Shown piece by piece: positions 36,939-46,162 of a stretch of 64,000 nucleotides of DNA (its first letter is position 1; each line of letters opens with the position of its first letter). The position numbers were made by a program, and so were the translations under genes. Source of the stretch: Roseimaritima ulvae (GTDB taxonomy: Bacteria; Planctomycetota; Planctomycetia; Pirellulales; Pirellulaceae); the NCBI RefSeq assembly GCF_008065135.1, contig NZ_CP042914.1:558001-622000 (forward strand), in the 5' to 3' direction. The notes beneath the pieces are model-generated. The model was not told the DNA's origin and made no database searches. It worked only from the letters and a program-made list of their open reading frames with translations.

Positions 36939-38228
36939 TTAGATTTCCCAACCCGGACGGTAGGATTCTTTGATCAAGGCTTGGGCCGCGGCGTTATCAC
37001 CGGTTTTTAGAGTAGCGGCATCCCAATGGAAGCCACCCGCCCGGTAGGCCACGTTGCCCAGCAGCACGGTTTCGGCCAAGGGCCCCGAGTAATCAAAGTT
37101 GCAGGTCGCCGCTTCGGCACCCTTGCAGGCGGCGATCCATTCTTTGTGAAAGCCGGGCGAATCGGGAATGAACTTCTGCGGCCGTTGGTAATCGGCGAAC
37201 TTTTCTTCGGGCAGCAGTTGCAGGCGGTCGAAGCCACACAGCAGCATGCCATCTTCGCCGAGAAACAGCGTGTTGTTGCCCTTGCTGGACAAGCCCTTCT
37301 CTTTCAGGATCGGCGGCGTGCCGTGGTACCAATGCAGCTTTACCGGACCGCGAGACTCCACGGCGGGGTATTGGAACTCGCAGTGCATCGCCTTCGGCGT
37401 CCGCTCTTCGTCGACCTCCGGGCCACTGGCTTTGACTCGCGTCGGGTACTTCAGGCCCAAAGCCCAGAAGGGGATGTCCAGGATGTGGCAGCCCCAGTTG
37501 CCGGTTTCGCCGGTACCGAAGTCCCACCAGAATCGCCAGCCGTAAGGACAGAACGAAGGATGATAGGGCCGCGGCTGTGCGGGCCCCAGCCACAGGTCGT
37601 AGTCCAGTGTGGCGGGAACCGGCGGCGTGTCGTTGGGGATGCTGGGCATGCCGCGACTGCCACCGACCCAGCAATGCACTTCGCTGACCTTGCCGATCGC
37701 ACCGCTTTGCACCAGTTCCACCACGCGATGCATGTTGGACATCGCATGCCGTTGGGCGCCCAGTTGCGTGGCCAAGTTGTGTTTCCGGGCGTATTCGGTC
37801 AGGGTCCGCGTTTCCCAAACGTTGTGGGCTAACGGCTTTTCCAGATACACATGCAGGCCCAACTGCATGGCGGCGTATGCCGGATGGAAGTGCGTGTGGT
37901 CGGGGGTGCTGATCACGATCGCATCGAGGTCCTGACCGAGTTCATCGAGCAGTTTGCGATAGTCGGTGTAGCGCCGGGTCTTGGAGTATTTCGAGAACAT
38001 TCCGCCGGCCCGTTTTTCATCCACGTCGGCAAACGCCACTAGATTCTGGCTGCTGACGCCATTGACGTTAGCCGAGCCGCGGCCACCGACTCCGATGCAA
38101 GCGATGTTCAGCTTTTCGTTGGGGCTTTCCGCCGCCGAGACGCGTCGCGACGAAGTGCCGTGATAGAACGCCACCGAACCGGCGGCCAGGCCTTGGATCG
38201 CGCGACGACGATTGATTTGAGTGCTCAT
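36939..38228 (-). CDS. Gfo/Idh/MocA-family oxidoreductase, Tat-exported
   Basis: NAD(P)-dependent sugar or polyol dehydrogenase-type protein, 429 aa from the ATG at 38228. The N-terminus MSTQINRRRAIQGLAAGSVA is a twin-arginine signal, so it folds in the cytoplasm and is exported, as is common for this family in planctomycetes. Rossmann motif IACIGVGGRGSANV, then ISTPDHTHFHPAYAAM and the catalytic EKP in HVYLEKPLAHN. The C-terminal part has the WWDFGTGETGNWG block typical of the planctomycete subgroup. The gene after it on the strand is a DUF1080 protein upstream in the DNA; such pairs often act on glycans. Confidence 0.9.
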   Translation of the reverse strand: MSTQINRRRAIQGLAAGSVAFYHGTSSRRVSAAESPNEKLNIACIGVGGRGSANVNGVSSQNLVAFADVDEKRAGGMFSKYSKTRRYTDYRKLLDELGQDLDAIVISTPDHTHFHPAYAAMQLGLHVYLEKPLAHNVWETRTLTEYARKHNLATQLGAQRHAMSNMHRVVELVQSGAIGKVSEVHCWVGGSRGMPSIPNDTPPVPATLDYDLWLGPAQPRPYHPSFCPYGWRFWWDFGTGETGNWGCHILDIPFWALGLKYPTRVKASGPEVDEERTPKAMHCEFQYPAVESRGPVKLHWYHGTPPILKEKGLSSKGNNTLFLGEDGMLLCGFDRLQLLPEEKFADYQRPQKFIPDSPGFHKEWIAACKGAEAATCNFDYSGPLAETVLLGNVAYRAGGFHWDAATLKTGDNAAAQALIKESYRPGWEI

Positions 38229-38253
38229 GTATTGGTCGTTGGTTAGAAGGATC

Positions 38254-38491
38254 GAACGTAGCATGGGCCCCCGGCCCGTGTTGAACGTAGCATGGGCCCC
38301 TGGCCCGTGTTGAATGTAGCATGGGCCCCTGGCCCGTGTTGAATGATGACGGGGCGCCGTTTACCCGGGCCGGGGACCCAGGCTACGAGTTTTTTCACCC
38401 GGGCCGGGGACCCAGGCTACGAGTTTTTTCACCCGGGCCGGGGACCCAGGCTACGAGTTTTTTCACCCGGGCCGGGGACCCAGGCTACGAG
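38254..38491. repeat. two adjoining tandem arrays, 29-bp x3 and 34-bp x4
   Basis: Three 29-bp units starting GAACGTAGCATGGGCCC at 38254, 38283 and 38312 are followed by four 34-bp units starting ACCCGGGCCGGGGACCCAGG at 38363, 38397, 38431 and 38465. The second type is close to the reverse complement of the first, so the two arrays face each other. The family is that of 14690-14920. It lies between the DUF1080 and Gfo/Idh/MocA genes. Confidence 0.92.
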
Positions 38492-38496
38492 GGAGC

Positions 38497-39159
38497 TTAG
38501 GGCAGTTTTTTGACGCGGAGGTTTTTGAAGTACACCTTGCTGTCGGGGTCGTGAGCTTGGAGCGCAAAGGTGCCTTGGTCCAAGCGACGCGTGAACTGGT
38601 CGCTTTCCGGTTGTTTGTTGTCCGGTTCGGTGTAATCGACCAAGGTCTCGCCGTTGACCTTCAAGACGATGTGTTTGCCTTGCACGATGATCTCTTGAGT
38701 GTACCACTGGTTGTCTTTGACCGGCGGGTTGGCGACGTTTTTCACGGCGTACAGGCTGCTGGTTTTCTTGGGGTCATGGTGCGAGATATTGACCTGGCAC
38801 TCGTAGCCGAATTTGGGCCAGCCACTGTCTTGGTAGCGGGTGTGGAAGTAGATGCCGGCGTTGCTGCCGGGCGTGGTTTTCACGTCGGCTTTGAAGTGAA
38901 AGTTTTTCAGCGGAGCCTGGTCACCTACGTAGAACAGGTGGCTGCGAGGGCCCGCGCAAACCAGTTGGCCGTCTTCCACTTTCCAGCTTTCGACATTTTC
39001 GTTGGCTTTCCATCCAGACAGCGACTGGCCGTCGAACAGTGAAACAAAACCGGCTTCGGTATCGGTGGCTGCCGGCGATTCGGCTCGCAAGACGGCGGAG
39101 GGCGCCAGCACGGTCAAACTGGCCAGGGCAGCGAGGACAAACAGGCGAGAGGGCATCAT
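38497..39159 (-). CDS. secreted DUF1080 (3-keto-disaccharide hydrolase-like) protein
   Basis: Exported beta-sandwich protein of 220 aa with a signal peptide (PSRLFVLAALASLTVLAPSAVLRA). Diagnostic strings are FVSLFDGQSLSGWK, SWKVEDGQLVCAG, GSNAGIYFHTRYQ and EIIVQGKHIVLKVNGETLVDY, the DUF1080 concanavalin-like fold. Several relatives cleave or bind 3-keto-glycosides made by oxidoreductases, which fits the neighbouring Gfo/Idh/MocA gene. The start is ATG at 39159 or 39156; neither has a clear ribosome site. Confidence 0.92.
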   Translation of the reverse strand: MMPSRLFVLAALASLTVLAPSAVLRAESPAATDTEAGFVSLFDGQSLSGWKANENVESWKVEDGQLVCAGPRSHLFYVGDQAPLKNFHFKADVKTTPGSNAGIYFHTRYQDSGWPKFGYECQVNISHHDPKKTSSLYAVKNVANPPVKDNQWYTQEIIVQGKHIVLKVNGETLVDYTEPDNKQPESDQFTRRLDQGTFALQAHDPDSKVYFKNLRVKKLP

Positions 39160-39200
39160 GGGGGAGGGTTCCAAGGTGTTTTGTTGGCAACGCAGGTCGT

Positions 39201-39235
39201 TAAAAAAACGTCGGCTGGTGGGGACCAGCCGACGT
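39201..39235 (-). terminator. rho-independent terminator of the cytochrome-like gene
   Basis: ACGTCGGCTGGT (39208-39219), loop GGGG, ACCAGCCGACGT (39224-39235): a perfect 12-bp stem. On the minus strand it is followed by seven T residues (39208-39202). It isolates the gene at 39296 from the DUF1080 gene. Confidence 0.93.
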
Positions 39236-39295
39236 ATCAGATTGATCGTTTGCTCAACTCGAGCATTTCGCTCGTCTCGAGCATCCCGGTGTGGG

Positions 39296-39688
39296 CTACA
39301 GTCCGGCGTCGGTAGCGGGCAATTCGCCAGCTTTGATTTTATCGCCGAATTTCTTCCCGTCCGAGCTCATCTTTTCGGCGGTTTTCTTAAAGCCTTCCAG
39401 GATTTCAGCTTTAACCTTCTCCGGTTCCGCTTTGATGCGTTCTTTGGAGAAGTTTTCAGCATCCAGGAATTTGCCCATGGCCTTGCCATATTCGTTGCGA
39501 GCTTCGTCTTTTTTCTCGCCCTTGACGTGACAGACATAGCAGCCGGCTTTGCGGCCCGCACGTTTGAATTCGTCGGAGGCGTCATCGCCGAGGTACTTGG
39601 CCTTCCACTGTTTGCTGAATTCGCTGATCGCAAACGCGGGAGAGCCCAAGAGCATGAGGGTCAATGCCATTAAAGCCAGTCGTTTCAT
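39296..39688 (-). CDS. small secreted protein with one CxxCH haem motif
   Basis: Exported protein of 130 aa, signal peptide MKRLALMALTLMLLGSPAFA. A single C-Y-V-C-H motif at about residues 50-54 fits covalent haem c attachment; no distal Met is obvious except those near the C-terminus (EKMSSDGKKFG). The remainder is a highly charged Lys/Glu helix pair. It may be a small electron carrier in the periplasm. The gene is monocistronic, with a strong terminator. Confidence 0.8.
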   Translation of the reverse strand: MKRLALMALTLMLLGSPAFAISEFSKQWKAKYLGDDASDEFKRAGRKAGCYVCHVKGEKKDEARNEYGKAMGKFLDAENFSKERIKAEPEKVKAEILEGFKKTAEKMSSDGKKFGDKIKAGELPATDAGL

Positions 39689-39914
39689 TCGCTAGTCCTC
39701 TGGGGAAAATTGAGTCAGGGAGTCATCGAGGGGACGGTTCACACGGGCAATCCTAGGCCGCCACAGTGGGCAGGCAATCCCAGGTTTGAATGCATAACCA
39801 CAGAAATTCTACCTCAATGATTAAATCTACTCGGGTACCGCTTGTCAAATCTTGAGTCAGCTTGCCGGGTTCGTCCCCCCGTTGGGGCGGGTGTGGCTTC
39901 GCGGCTGGAGGCGG

Positions 39915-42611
39915 TCAGGGGGTCGCCGACACGCGTTCGCTGACCGCTGGCACCTGCGCCGGCAGCAGCTGCGGCAGTTGGTCGCCGTCAAAGCCGGGGA
40001 CCACGGTGCCGTCTTGCTGGAAGTCTTGCGGGGTCATCAGGTGGGTGGGGTTTTGGTCGACGGCGGTGGGCTGAGTCCAGTTGATCACGGACTGAGGCGC
40101 CTGCTCTTTCATCCAGGCGGGCGGGCTGTTGCCGGCCAAGTCGCTCAAGCGGTACAGCACGCTGTCGTCCTGTTGGTCGGAGATCGCGACGATGCGGTCG
40201 CTTTTGCCGGTCCCGCTGTCGTAATGATTGCCCGATCCGGCCAGCAGGATCAGCGGACCGTCGTTCAGGTCGGCGACCGAGTTGATTTCGATGTGAGCGG
40301 AGCCCATATCGGTGGTGAAGGCGCAATTGGTGCAGTTGCGATTAATCACCACGGGGACCGTTCCGGAGGGTCCTAGGTTTTGGACGGCCAAGCCTTGGGG
40401 CAGATAAGCCGTGACGTCGCGGAGCAGCAGTTTCAATTGGGTGCGGCCAGCGGGCGGTTTACTCAGGGCGCCTCCGGTTTCGAGCAACCGCTGCGAAACG
40501 GCCAGCAAACCGTTCTCCCAACGCAGCTGCAGCTGAGCCGCATCGCTCATCCGCATCAATGTCATCTGTCCCCGCGCGATCACGTCTTGCAGGTCGATGG
40601 CGACCAGCGGCGGCCCGGTCGAGACGGTGCCTTCGCTGCTGCTGGGCGGTGGAGCGACGCCGATATGAAAGGCATTGATGGGCTCGCGGCCGTTGGCGTT
40701 GTCGATCGTGATCGCACAGTTCTCTAGATACACTCCGCGATTGGCCGCGACGTGGAACAGGGCGCCGCCGTGCACGGCATTGCTGGGAACCTTCCAATGG
40801 AACTGCAGGTTTTCAAAGCGGATGCGGTGCTCGCCGATGTCCACCATGACCGCATTTTCCATCGCCAGCAGCGGCGAACTTTCAAAACGAATCTGACAGC
40901 CCGTTTCAGGACCGACGATCACCAATCCGCTCTGTTCGATCACCAGTGGCGGAGACGATATCAGCGGGGAGGCGATTTCAATCCGCTGGATGTTGTGTTC
41001 GGCCGCCAAGCTTAGGGCAGCAGAAAATGTGGAGGCCACAAGTTCATCAGACGCGGCATCGACCGGGCCGCCGACGCGGATCTTGGTCGCGGCCAGCGTG
41101 GTGTCGGGCGTCGGCAACGACACAATCGACGGCGTTTCGCTGCCCTGCAGTTCGGCCGGTACCGGGATCTCCGTGATCTGCGGCGGTTGCATGGCTTCAT
41201 CCTCCACCACCGCGTCGGCCGTAACATCTGGAACCGCCACGGCGGTGGAATCGGAATCGTCGCTAGGCTCGGCGTCGGCCGTTGGGGCGTCCTCGCTGAT
41301 CAGCTCCGCGGCGGAGGCCAGCGGGCGCGGGACCGATACGTCCAAAGCACTGACCGAGGACAGCAGTTGCAGCCAAGCCACGCTTAACAGCAGCACGGCG
41401 GCGGCGGCAAACCACGGCAGATGTCGTTCCAGTCGGGTCAGCCAAGAGTTTCCGCCGGGGATCGAAAGCGTTCCCAGGCCAAGCGACCTTTGAAGATTTT
41501 CGCGTCGCGCCAGTTCGGCTAAATCGGCCAGCAGGTCAAGCGGGCGGCGATAACGATCCCCGGGGCGTTTGGCCAGCATCTTGTGCAGGATGGCCGTCAA
41601 GTCGTCGCTGACTTCCAGTCGCAATTCCCGCGGATCAGGCGGCGGTGAATTGCCATGGCTGAGCAATTTCTGTAGCACCGTGCCGCCCGGATAAGGCGGT
41701 CGTCCGGTCAACATGTAATACAACGTGCAACCGAGCGAATAAATGTCGCTGCGGACGTCGGCATCTCGCGGGTCACGAGCTTGCTCGGGAGAGATATAGT
41801 CGAATGTACCGAGCGTGACGCCGCTGGCCGTCATATCCCCGGAGACTTCCAATTGCATCGTTCGGGCCAGCCCCATGTCCACGACTTTGACTTGCCCGTC
41901 GGGCCGCAGCAGCACGTTGGATGGTTTGATGTCGCGGTGCACGATGCCGCGTTGGTGAGCGTGGTCGAGCGCTTCGGCGACCTGGCGAGCGTAATACACC
42001 GCGTCGTCGATCGACAGCACGCCGTCGCGAGCCACCAAGTCGCGAATGTTGGTGCCTTCGATGAACTCAAAGACGATGTAATGCCAGTCGTCATGGCGGC
42101 CGACATCGTAGACACGGGCGATATGAGGATGGTCCAGCTTGGCGGCGCTTTGGGCTTCGTTACGAAACCGCCGCAATAGATCCGGGTCTTCGCCGACCCG
42201 AGGGATCACCTTGATGGCCACGGTGCGGTCCAACCGCGTGTCATGCGCGCTAAACACCGCGCCCATGCCGCCGCCGCCGATCAGCTGATTCAGTTGAAAG
42301 TGATTCAGATGATGGCCCAGCAGTACGCTAGCGATTTCCGCCGGGCTATGCCCCAACGCATTGGCCGGCGTGCCACCACCGGCTTTACGGATCACCGTCT
42401 TGGCGGCTGCCAGATCGTCATCGGGCAGCTCTTGGGCGGAGGGAGAGTCCTCCAGGCCGGCAACTTCCGGGGGCAGGTGTGGATCGGTCGACGCATCGCC
42501 CATCGCGCCATTGGCAGGTTCGCCTGTGGCATCGGACAACTTGCCCTTGTCGGCGTCGGGCAACGTGCCCTTGTCGGCGTCGGATGGGGGCAGATCGGGG
42601 GTGGAATCCAT
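39915..42611 (-). CDS. membrane-spanning Ser/Thr protein kinase with periplasmic beta-helix-like sensor
   Basis: Receptor-type kinase of 898 aa. An acidic Asp/Pro-rich leader with a PDADKGKL-type duplication occupies residues 1-85. The kinase domain is complete: IGGGGMGAVF, AIKVI, HRDIKPSN, DMG in place of DFG, GTFDYISPEQ. One membrane helix (HLPWFAAAAVLLLSVAWLQLL, about 402-422) separates it from a ~460-residue outer part. That part has spaced strand blocks such as VYLENCAITIDN and FENLQFHWKV, as in right-handed parallel beta-helix proteins. Kinase inside and beta-helix outside suggests sensing of a surface polysaccharide or wall ligand; this is inference. Confidence 0.9.
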   Translation of the reverse strand: MDSTPDLPPSDADKGTLPDADKGKLSDATGEPANGAMGDASTDPHLPPEVAGLEDSPSAQELPDDDLAAAKTVIRKAGGGTPANALGHSPAEIASVLLGHHLNHFQLNQLIGGGGMGAVFSAHDTRLDRTVAIKVIPRVGEDPDLLRRFRNEAQSAAKLDHPHIARVYDVGRHDDWHYIVFEFIEGTNIRDLVARDGVLSIDDAVYYARQVAEALDHAHQRGIVHRDIKPSNVLLRPDGQVKVVDMGLARTMQLEVSGDMTASGVTLGTFDYISPEQARDPRDADVRSDIYSLGCTLYYMLTGRPPYPGGTVLQKLLSHGNSPPPDPRELRLEVSDDLTAILHKMLAKRPGDRYRRPLDLLADLAELARRENLQRSLGLGTLSIPGGNSWLTRLERHLPWFAAAAVLLLSVAWLQLLSSVSALDVSVPRPLASAAELISEDAPTADAEPSDDSDSTAVAVPDVTADAVVEDEAMQPPQITEIPVPAELQGSETPSIVSLPTPDTTLAATKIRVGGPVDAASDELVASTFSAALSLAAEHNIQRIEIASPLISSPPLVIEQSGLVIVGPETGCQIRFESSPLLAMENAVMVDIGEHRIRFENLQFHWKVPSNAVHGGALFHVAANRGVYLENCAITIDNANGREPINAFHIGVAPPPSSSEGTVSTGPPLVAIDLQDVIARGQMTLMRMSDAAQLQLRWENGLLAVSQRLLETGGALSKPPAGRTQLKLLLRDVTAYLPQGLAVQNLGPSGTVPVVINRNCTNCAFTTDMGSAHIEINSVADLNDGPLILLAGSGNHYDSGTGKSDRIVAISDQQDDSVLYRLSDLAGNSPPAWMKEQAPQSVINWTQPTAVDQNPTHLMTPQDFQQDGTVVPGFDGDQLPQLLPAQVPAVSERVSATP

Positions 42612-42876
42612 AGATTAGGCAGCCTGGGCAGAGTCGACGCAGGACAATGCGCCTGAATTTAACCTAACCGAGCCCCGGAATGCGGTCAATGATTTGCGGC
42701 CGATAAGCTGGTTGGCCGAAGCCGATTGTGCCGGTGTTGTCCGTTATGCGGGGGGCGAGGAGCCACAGGCCGCGATTTGTCGCACGACGCGCGACACGAC
42801 ACCCCCGCACGTTGCTTTTCACCCGGCTGTTTGATTTTGGTTCAGCCTGGAGGGTCAGCGGACAACCACTTGCGGC

Positions 42877-43086
42877 CTACGAATCGCCCTCGATCGGCGT
42901 GTCGATATCCACGTCATCATCGGTCGCGGGGTTCATATCTAGCGGTTCGTCGCCAACGTCCACACGCGGCATTTCGACTTCTAAACGGGTGGAGTCTTCG
43001 GTGACACCCGCCTCACCGTCACATCCCAGGATCGCGGCGGAGGTAAGCATCAGCGAAGCAAAAACGAATCGTTGTAGCGTCTTCAT
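42877..43086 (-). CDS. mini-lipoprotein, acidic
   Basis: Lipoprotein of 69 aa. Signal peptide MKTLQRFVFASLMLTSAAILGC with Cys at residue 22 in a good lipobox (AILGC). The mature 48 residues are very acidic (EVEMPRVDVGDEPLDMN, DDDVDIDTPIEGD) and probably disordered. Similar tiny acidic lipoproteins are frequent in planctomycetes. Function unknown. The 265 bp between it and the kinase gene hold nothing else visible. Confidence 0.7.
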   Translation of the reverse strand: MKTLQRFVFASLMLTSAAILGCDGEAGVTEDSTRLEVEMPRVDVGDEPLDMNPATDDDVDIDTPIEGDS

Positions 43087-43278
43087 GGGGTTCTCTAGTT
43101 GGGGTTAGAAGGGCAAAACGTCTGACTGGGAGAATCTCGCAAATGCAATGCCACGTCGAGGGCCACCGCATGCGGCCGGAAAGGGGGACAGCCGAGGTGG
43201 CACGTTGATTGCGGCGATTGCAGGGTGCCCTCGGTCCGCCAGTAAACCCACCCGCCAGAAATCAACGCATCGTTCTCT

Positions 43279-44334
43279 ATGCAGTTTGTCGAGCAACCCA
43301 TCGCGATTAACGTCATCGTCTTCATTGTTGCGGCCAGTGTCGTTTGGATGGCAGGAACGAAACTGAGCAACTATGTCGATATCTTTGCGGACCGTACCGG
43401 GATGGGGGAAGCCTTTGCGGGCGCGTTGATCTTGGGGGCGGCGACCAGTTTGCCGGAACTGGCCACGACGCTGACGGCGTCGTACTCCGGGGCCGCCAAG
43501 CTGGCGGGGACGAATTTGTTGGGCGGGCTGGTGATGCAAATCGCGGTGTTGGCCCTGATCGACGCCTTCGTGCTGCGCGGCAAGCCGCTGACGCTGTTTT
43601 CGCCGCGGGCTTCGTTGTTAATGATCGGTGTGATGTTGATCGGGTTGATCGCTCTGGCATCGGCCGCCGTGGCCAGTGGCGAATTGTTCAGCTGGGCGGG
43701 GATCGGGTTCTGGCCCGTGTTGTTGTTCGCCGCGTACGTGTTCTCGCTGTGGGTGATTTATCGTTACCAGGGCGAAGCGCGGTGGAAACCCACCGGCGAA
43801 ATCGCTCAGCCGCCCGAATCGGCACGCGACTTAAAGGACGCTCATCACAAGCATTTCGCCGATGTTGCCACCGCAGGCATCGTGGGCCGGTTCGCGGTGG
43901 CTTCGCTGGCGGTCTTGGTCGGCGGGTTCTTTGTTGCCAAGACCGGTGAAGCGTTGGCCGAGCAAACCGGGATGGGCCAAAACTTCGTCGGCGCCACGTT
44001 GGTAGCCTTGGCAACCAGTTTGCCCGAGGTCAGCACGACGTACTCGGCGGTCAAGTTTGGCGCCTACAGCATGGCGGCCGCCAACATCCTGGGAACCAAC
44101 AGTTTGGAGGTCGCCCTATTCCTGCCGGCCGAGGTGGCGTATCGCGAGGGGGCGATTTTCGACGCATTGGATCCGACCACCGGCTTCCTGGCCTCGCTGG
44201 GGATCGTGGTCACCAGCCTCTACCTGTGGGGAATCCTGGAACGACGCGACAAGACCGTACTGGGGATGGGCGTCGATTCCTTCTGTGTGTTACTGGTCTA
44301 TGCGCTCGGTCTGGGTATCTATTACCAGCTCTAG
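43279..44334 (+). CDS. Ca2+/cation antiporter (CaCA, NCX/YrbG-like)
   Basis: Inner-membrane exchanger of 351 aa with about ten hydrophobic segments. Both inverted alpha-repeats are present: GALILGAATSLPELATTLTA...GTNLLGG in the first half and GATLVALATSLPEVSTTYSA...NILGTNSLEV in the second. The conserved Ser-Leu-Pro-Glu residues form the ion site. It probably exports Ca2+ in exchange for Na+ or H+. The ion cannot be decided from sequence. Confidence 0.92.
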   Translation: MQFVEQPIAINVIVFIVAASVVWMAGTKLSNYVDIFADRTGMGEAFAGALILGAATSLPELATTLTASYSGAAKLAGTNLLGGLVMQIAVLALIDAFVLRGKPLTLFSPRASLLMIGVMLIGLIALASAAVASGELFSWAGIGFWPVLLFAAYVFSLWVIYRYQGEARWKPTGEIAQPPESARDLKDAHHKHFADVATAGIVGRFAVASLAVLVGGFFVAKTGEALAEQTGMGQNFVGATLVALATSLPEVSTTYSAVKFGAYSMAAANILGTNSLEVALFLPAEVAYREGAIFDALDPTTGFLASLGIVVTSLYLWGILERRDKTVLGMGVDSFCVLLVYALGLGIYYQL

Positions 44335-44495
44335 AAATACCTCCGGCATAAAACTTGCGTCACTGCTTCATTCCATGTCCCACGCGGTAGATCTCTGCTG
44401 GACTGACTCCGATTCATCTGCATCCAGCGGTGGATAGACGATCGCTGGATGAACGCCAAACAATCAAACAATCAAACCATCCGGGGAAACAAACA

Positions 44496-45554
44496 ATGGC
44501 TGATACTCGTCCCGCCTTGATCGTCACCGGTAGTTCCGGGCTGCTCGGGCGTCCCGTCTGCACTCGCTTGGCCGAAAGCGGGTACCAGGTTTATGGATTT
44601 GACCGTGTGGGCTGGCCGGAGCCGCCGAAAGACCATGCGCATGTTCGCGATATCGAATGCGACGTTACCGATTCGACCTCGGTGCGAGCCGCCATGGAGA
44701 AGGTGCGGCAGTTGAGCGGAGGCAAGTTGGCCAGTGTCGTGCACATGGCGGCGTACTACGATTTCTCCGGTGAAGACAGCGATCTGTACGATAAGGTGAC
44801 CGTCAATGGCACCGATCGTCTGCTGAACGAACTGCAAGACTTCGAACTGGAGCAATTCATCTTTACCAGCACGATGTTGATTCACGCCCCATGCAAGATC
44901 GGCGATCACATTCGCGAAGACGATCCGCTGAAAGCCAAGTGGCCGTACCCGCAGAGCAAAATCGAAACGGAGCGACTGATTCGCGATGGCCACCCCAACG
45001 TGCGTTCGGTGTTTCTGCGCGTGGCCGGTATCTATACCGACTACGGACGTCAGCCCACGCTCGTGCAGCAGATCAAACGTATTCATGAGAAGGATTTTCA
45101 GGGGCACTTCTTCCCTGGCGACACCGACGCTGGGCAAGCCATGGTTCACCTGGACGACACAGTGGACGCCATTGTGCGGACGGTTGAACGACGCGATGCG
45201 ATTGAAGCCAAGACTGCGATTCTGATCGGTGAACCGGACACGGTTTCGTATCAAGAACTGCAAGACCGGATCGGCAAGCAGTTGCACGGTGACGAATGGA
45301 CCACGTTGTGCGTTCCCAAGTCCGTCGCCAAGGTCGGAGCGGCGGTCAGCGACACGCTGTCCGGGGGCGACGCGTTCATCAAACCCTTCATGGTGGATAT
45401 GGCCGATGACCACTATGCCCTGGATATCACGCGTGCCAGGAAGTTGTTGGGCTGGGAACCTCAGCACAGTCTGGCCGAGACGCTGCCCAAGATACTCAAG
45501 GCTCTGCAGGATGATCCCGATCGCTGGTACCAGAAAAACGGGTTATCGAAGTGA
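44496..45554 (+). CDS. NAD-dependent epimerase/dehydratase (extended SDR)
   Basis: Soluble Rossmann enzyme of 352 aa. The ATG at 44496 has a GGGGA about eight bases upstream and gives the nucleotide-binding motif GSSGLLGRP near residue 12; the frame extends further but that part is AT-repeat-like. Catalytic Y-x3-K is YPQSK (about residues 151-155), with Ser/Thr in FTSTML. It likely acts on a nucleotide sugar or a terpenoid-like ketone. Its stop overlaps the next gene (GTGA), the first of three such overlaps in a four-gene operon. Confidence 0.88.
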   Translation: MADTRPALIVTGSSGLLGRPVCTRLAESGYQVYGFDRVGWPEPPKDHAHVRDIECDVTDSTSVRAAMEKVRQLSGGKLASVVHMAAYYDFSGEDSDLYDKVTVNGTDRLLNELQDFELEQFIFTSTMLIHAPCKIGDHIREDDPLKAKWPYPQSKIETERLIRDGHPNVRSVFLRVAGIYTDYGRQPTLVQQIKRIHEKDFQGHFFPGDTDAGQAMVHLDDTVDAIVRTVERRDAIEAKTAILIGEPDTVSYQELQDRIGKQLHGDEWTTLCVPKSVAKVGAAVSDTLSGGDAFIKPFMVDMADDHYALDITRARKLLGWEPQHSLAETLPKILKALQDDPDRWYQKNGLSK

Positions 45555-46162
45555 ACGATCTGAACGCACCCGTACCGCCTTATAAGCACAATCCCTCGGC
45601 CTGGGATCAGCGGCTTCCCATCTGTCTGGTGGCCTTTGTCGCGGCGATCATTTCCACGCATCTATCGATGTATCAGTGGGGCTTGATCGACAGTACCTGG
45701 GATCCCGTCTTCGGTGAAAGCAGTAATCGGGTACTCAAGTCCGACACGGCTTTGTCGATGTATCGCATCCTGGGGATTCACGACGCGGCCTTGGGCGTGA
45801 TCGCTTACCTGGGCGATGCGGTGTTGGGGCTGGCCGGATCGACGCGGCGTTGGCAGTACCGGCCCTGGCTGGTGATCTTGTTCGGCATCGACGTGATTCC
45901 TTTGGGCATCGTCAGCGTCGTCCTGGTGGTTCTGCAAGCCTTGGTGGTGGGTTCGTGGTGCTTTTTGTGCCTGCTGACCGCCGCCATGTCATTGATCTTG
46001 GTGTACTGGGCCTGGGACGAGGTGCGGGCATCGTTGATGTATTTAAAACTGGTGTGGACGCAGAATCACGACCGGCGATTGTTGTGGCGAGCCTTCTGGG
46101 GGTATCACGACGAAGCGTCGGCGCGGGCGGCCGAAACCCTATTGGCTCGGGAGGTCGCGTGA
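45551..46162 (+). CDS. vitamin K epoxide reductase-like membrane protein, one Cys pair
   Basis: Membrane protein of 203 aa starting at a GTG that overlaps the epimerase stop. Five hydrophobic segments can be drawn (about residues 25-46, 75-95, 105-130, 133-155). The motif S-W-C-F-L-C at about 138-143 in a membrane segment is the quinone-proximal C-x2-C of VKOR. The second, substrate-side Cys pair of bacterial VKOR is not present, so if this is a VKOR relative it needs a partner or has another job. Operon: epimerase, this, SPW-like, metzincin-like protein. Confidence 0.7.
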   Translation: MNDLNAPVPPYKHNPSAWDQRLPICLVAFVAAIISTHLSMYQWGLIDSTWDPVFGESSNRVLKSDTALSMYRILGIHDAALGVIAYLGDAVLGLAGSTRRWQYRPWLVILFGIDVIPLGIVSVVLVVLQALVVGSWCFLCLLTAAMSLILVYWAWDEVRASLMYLKLVWTQNHDRRLLWRAFWGYHDEASARAAETLLAREVA

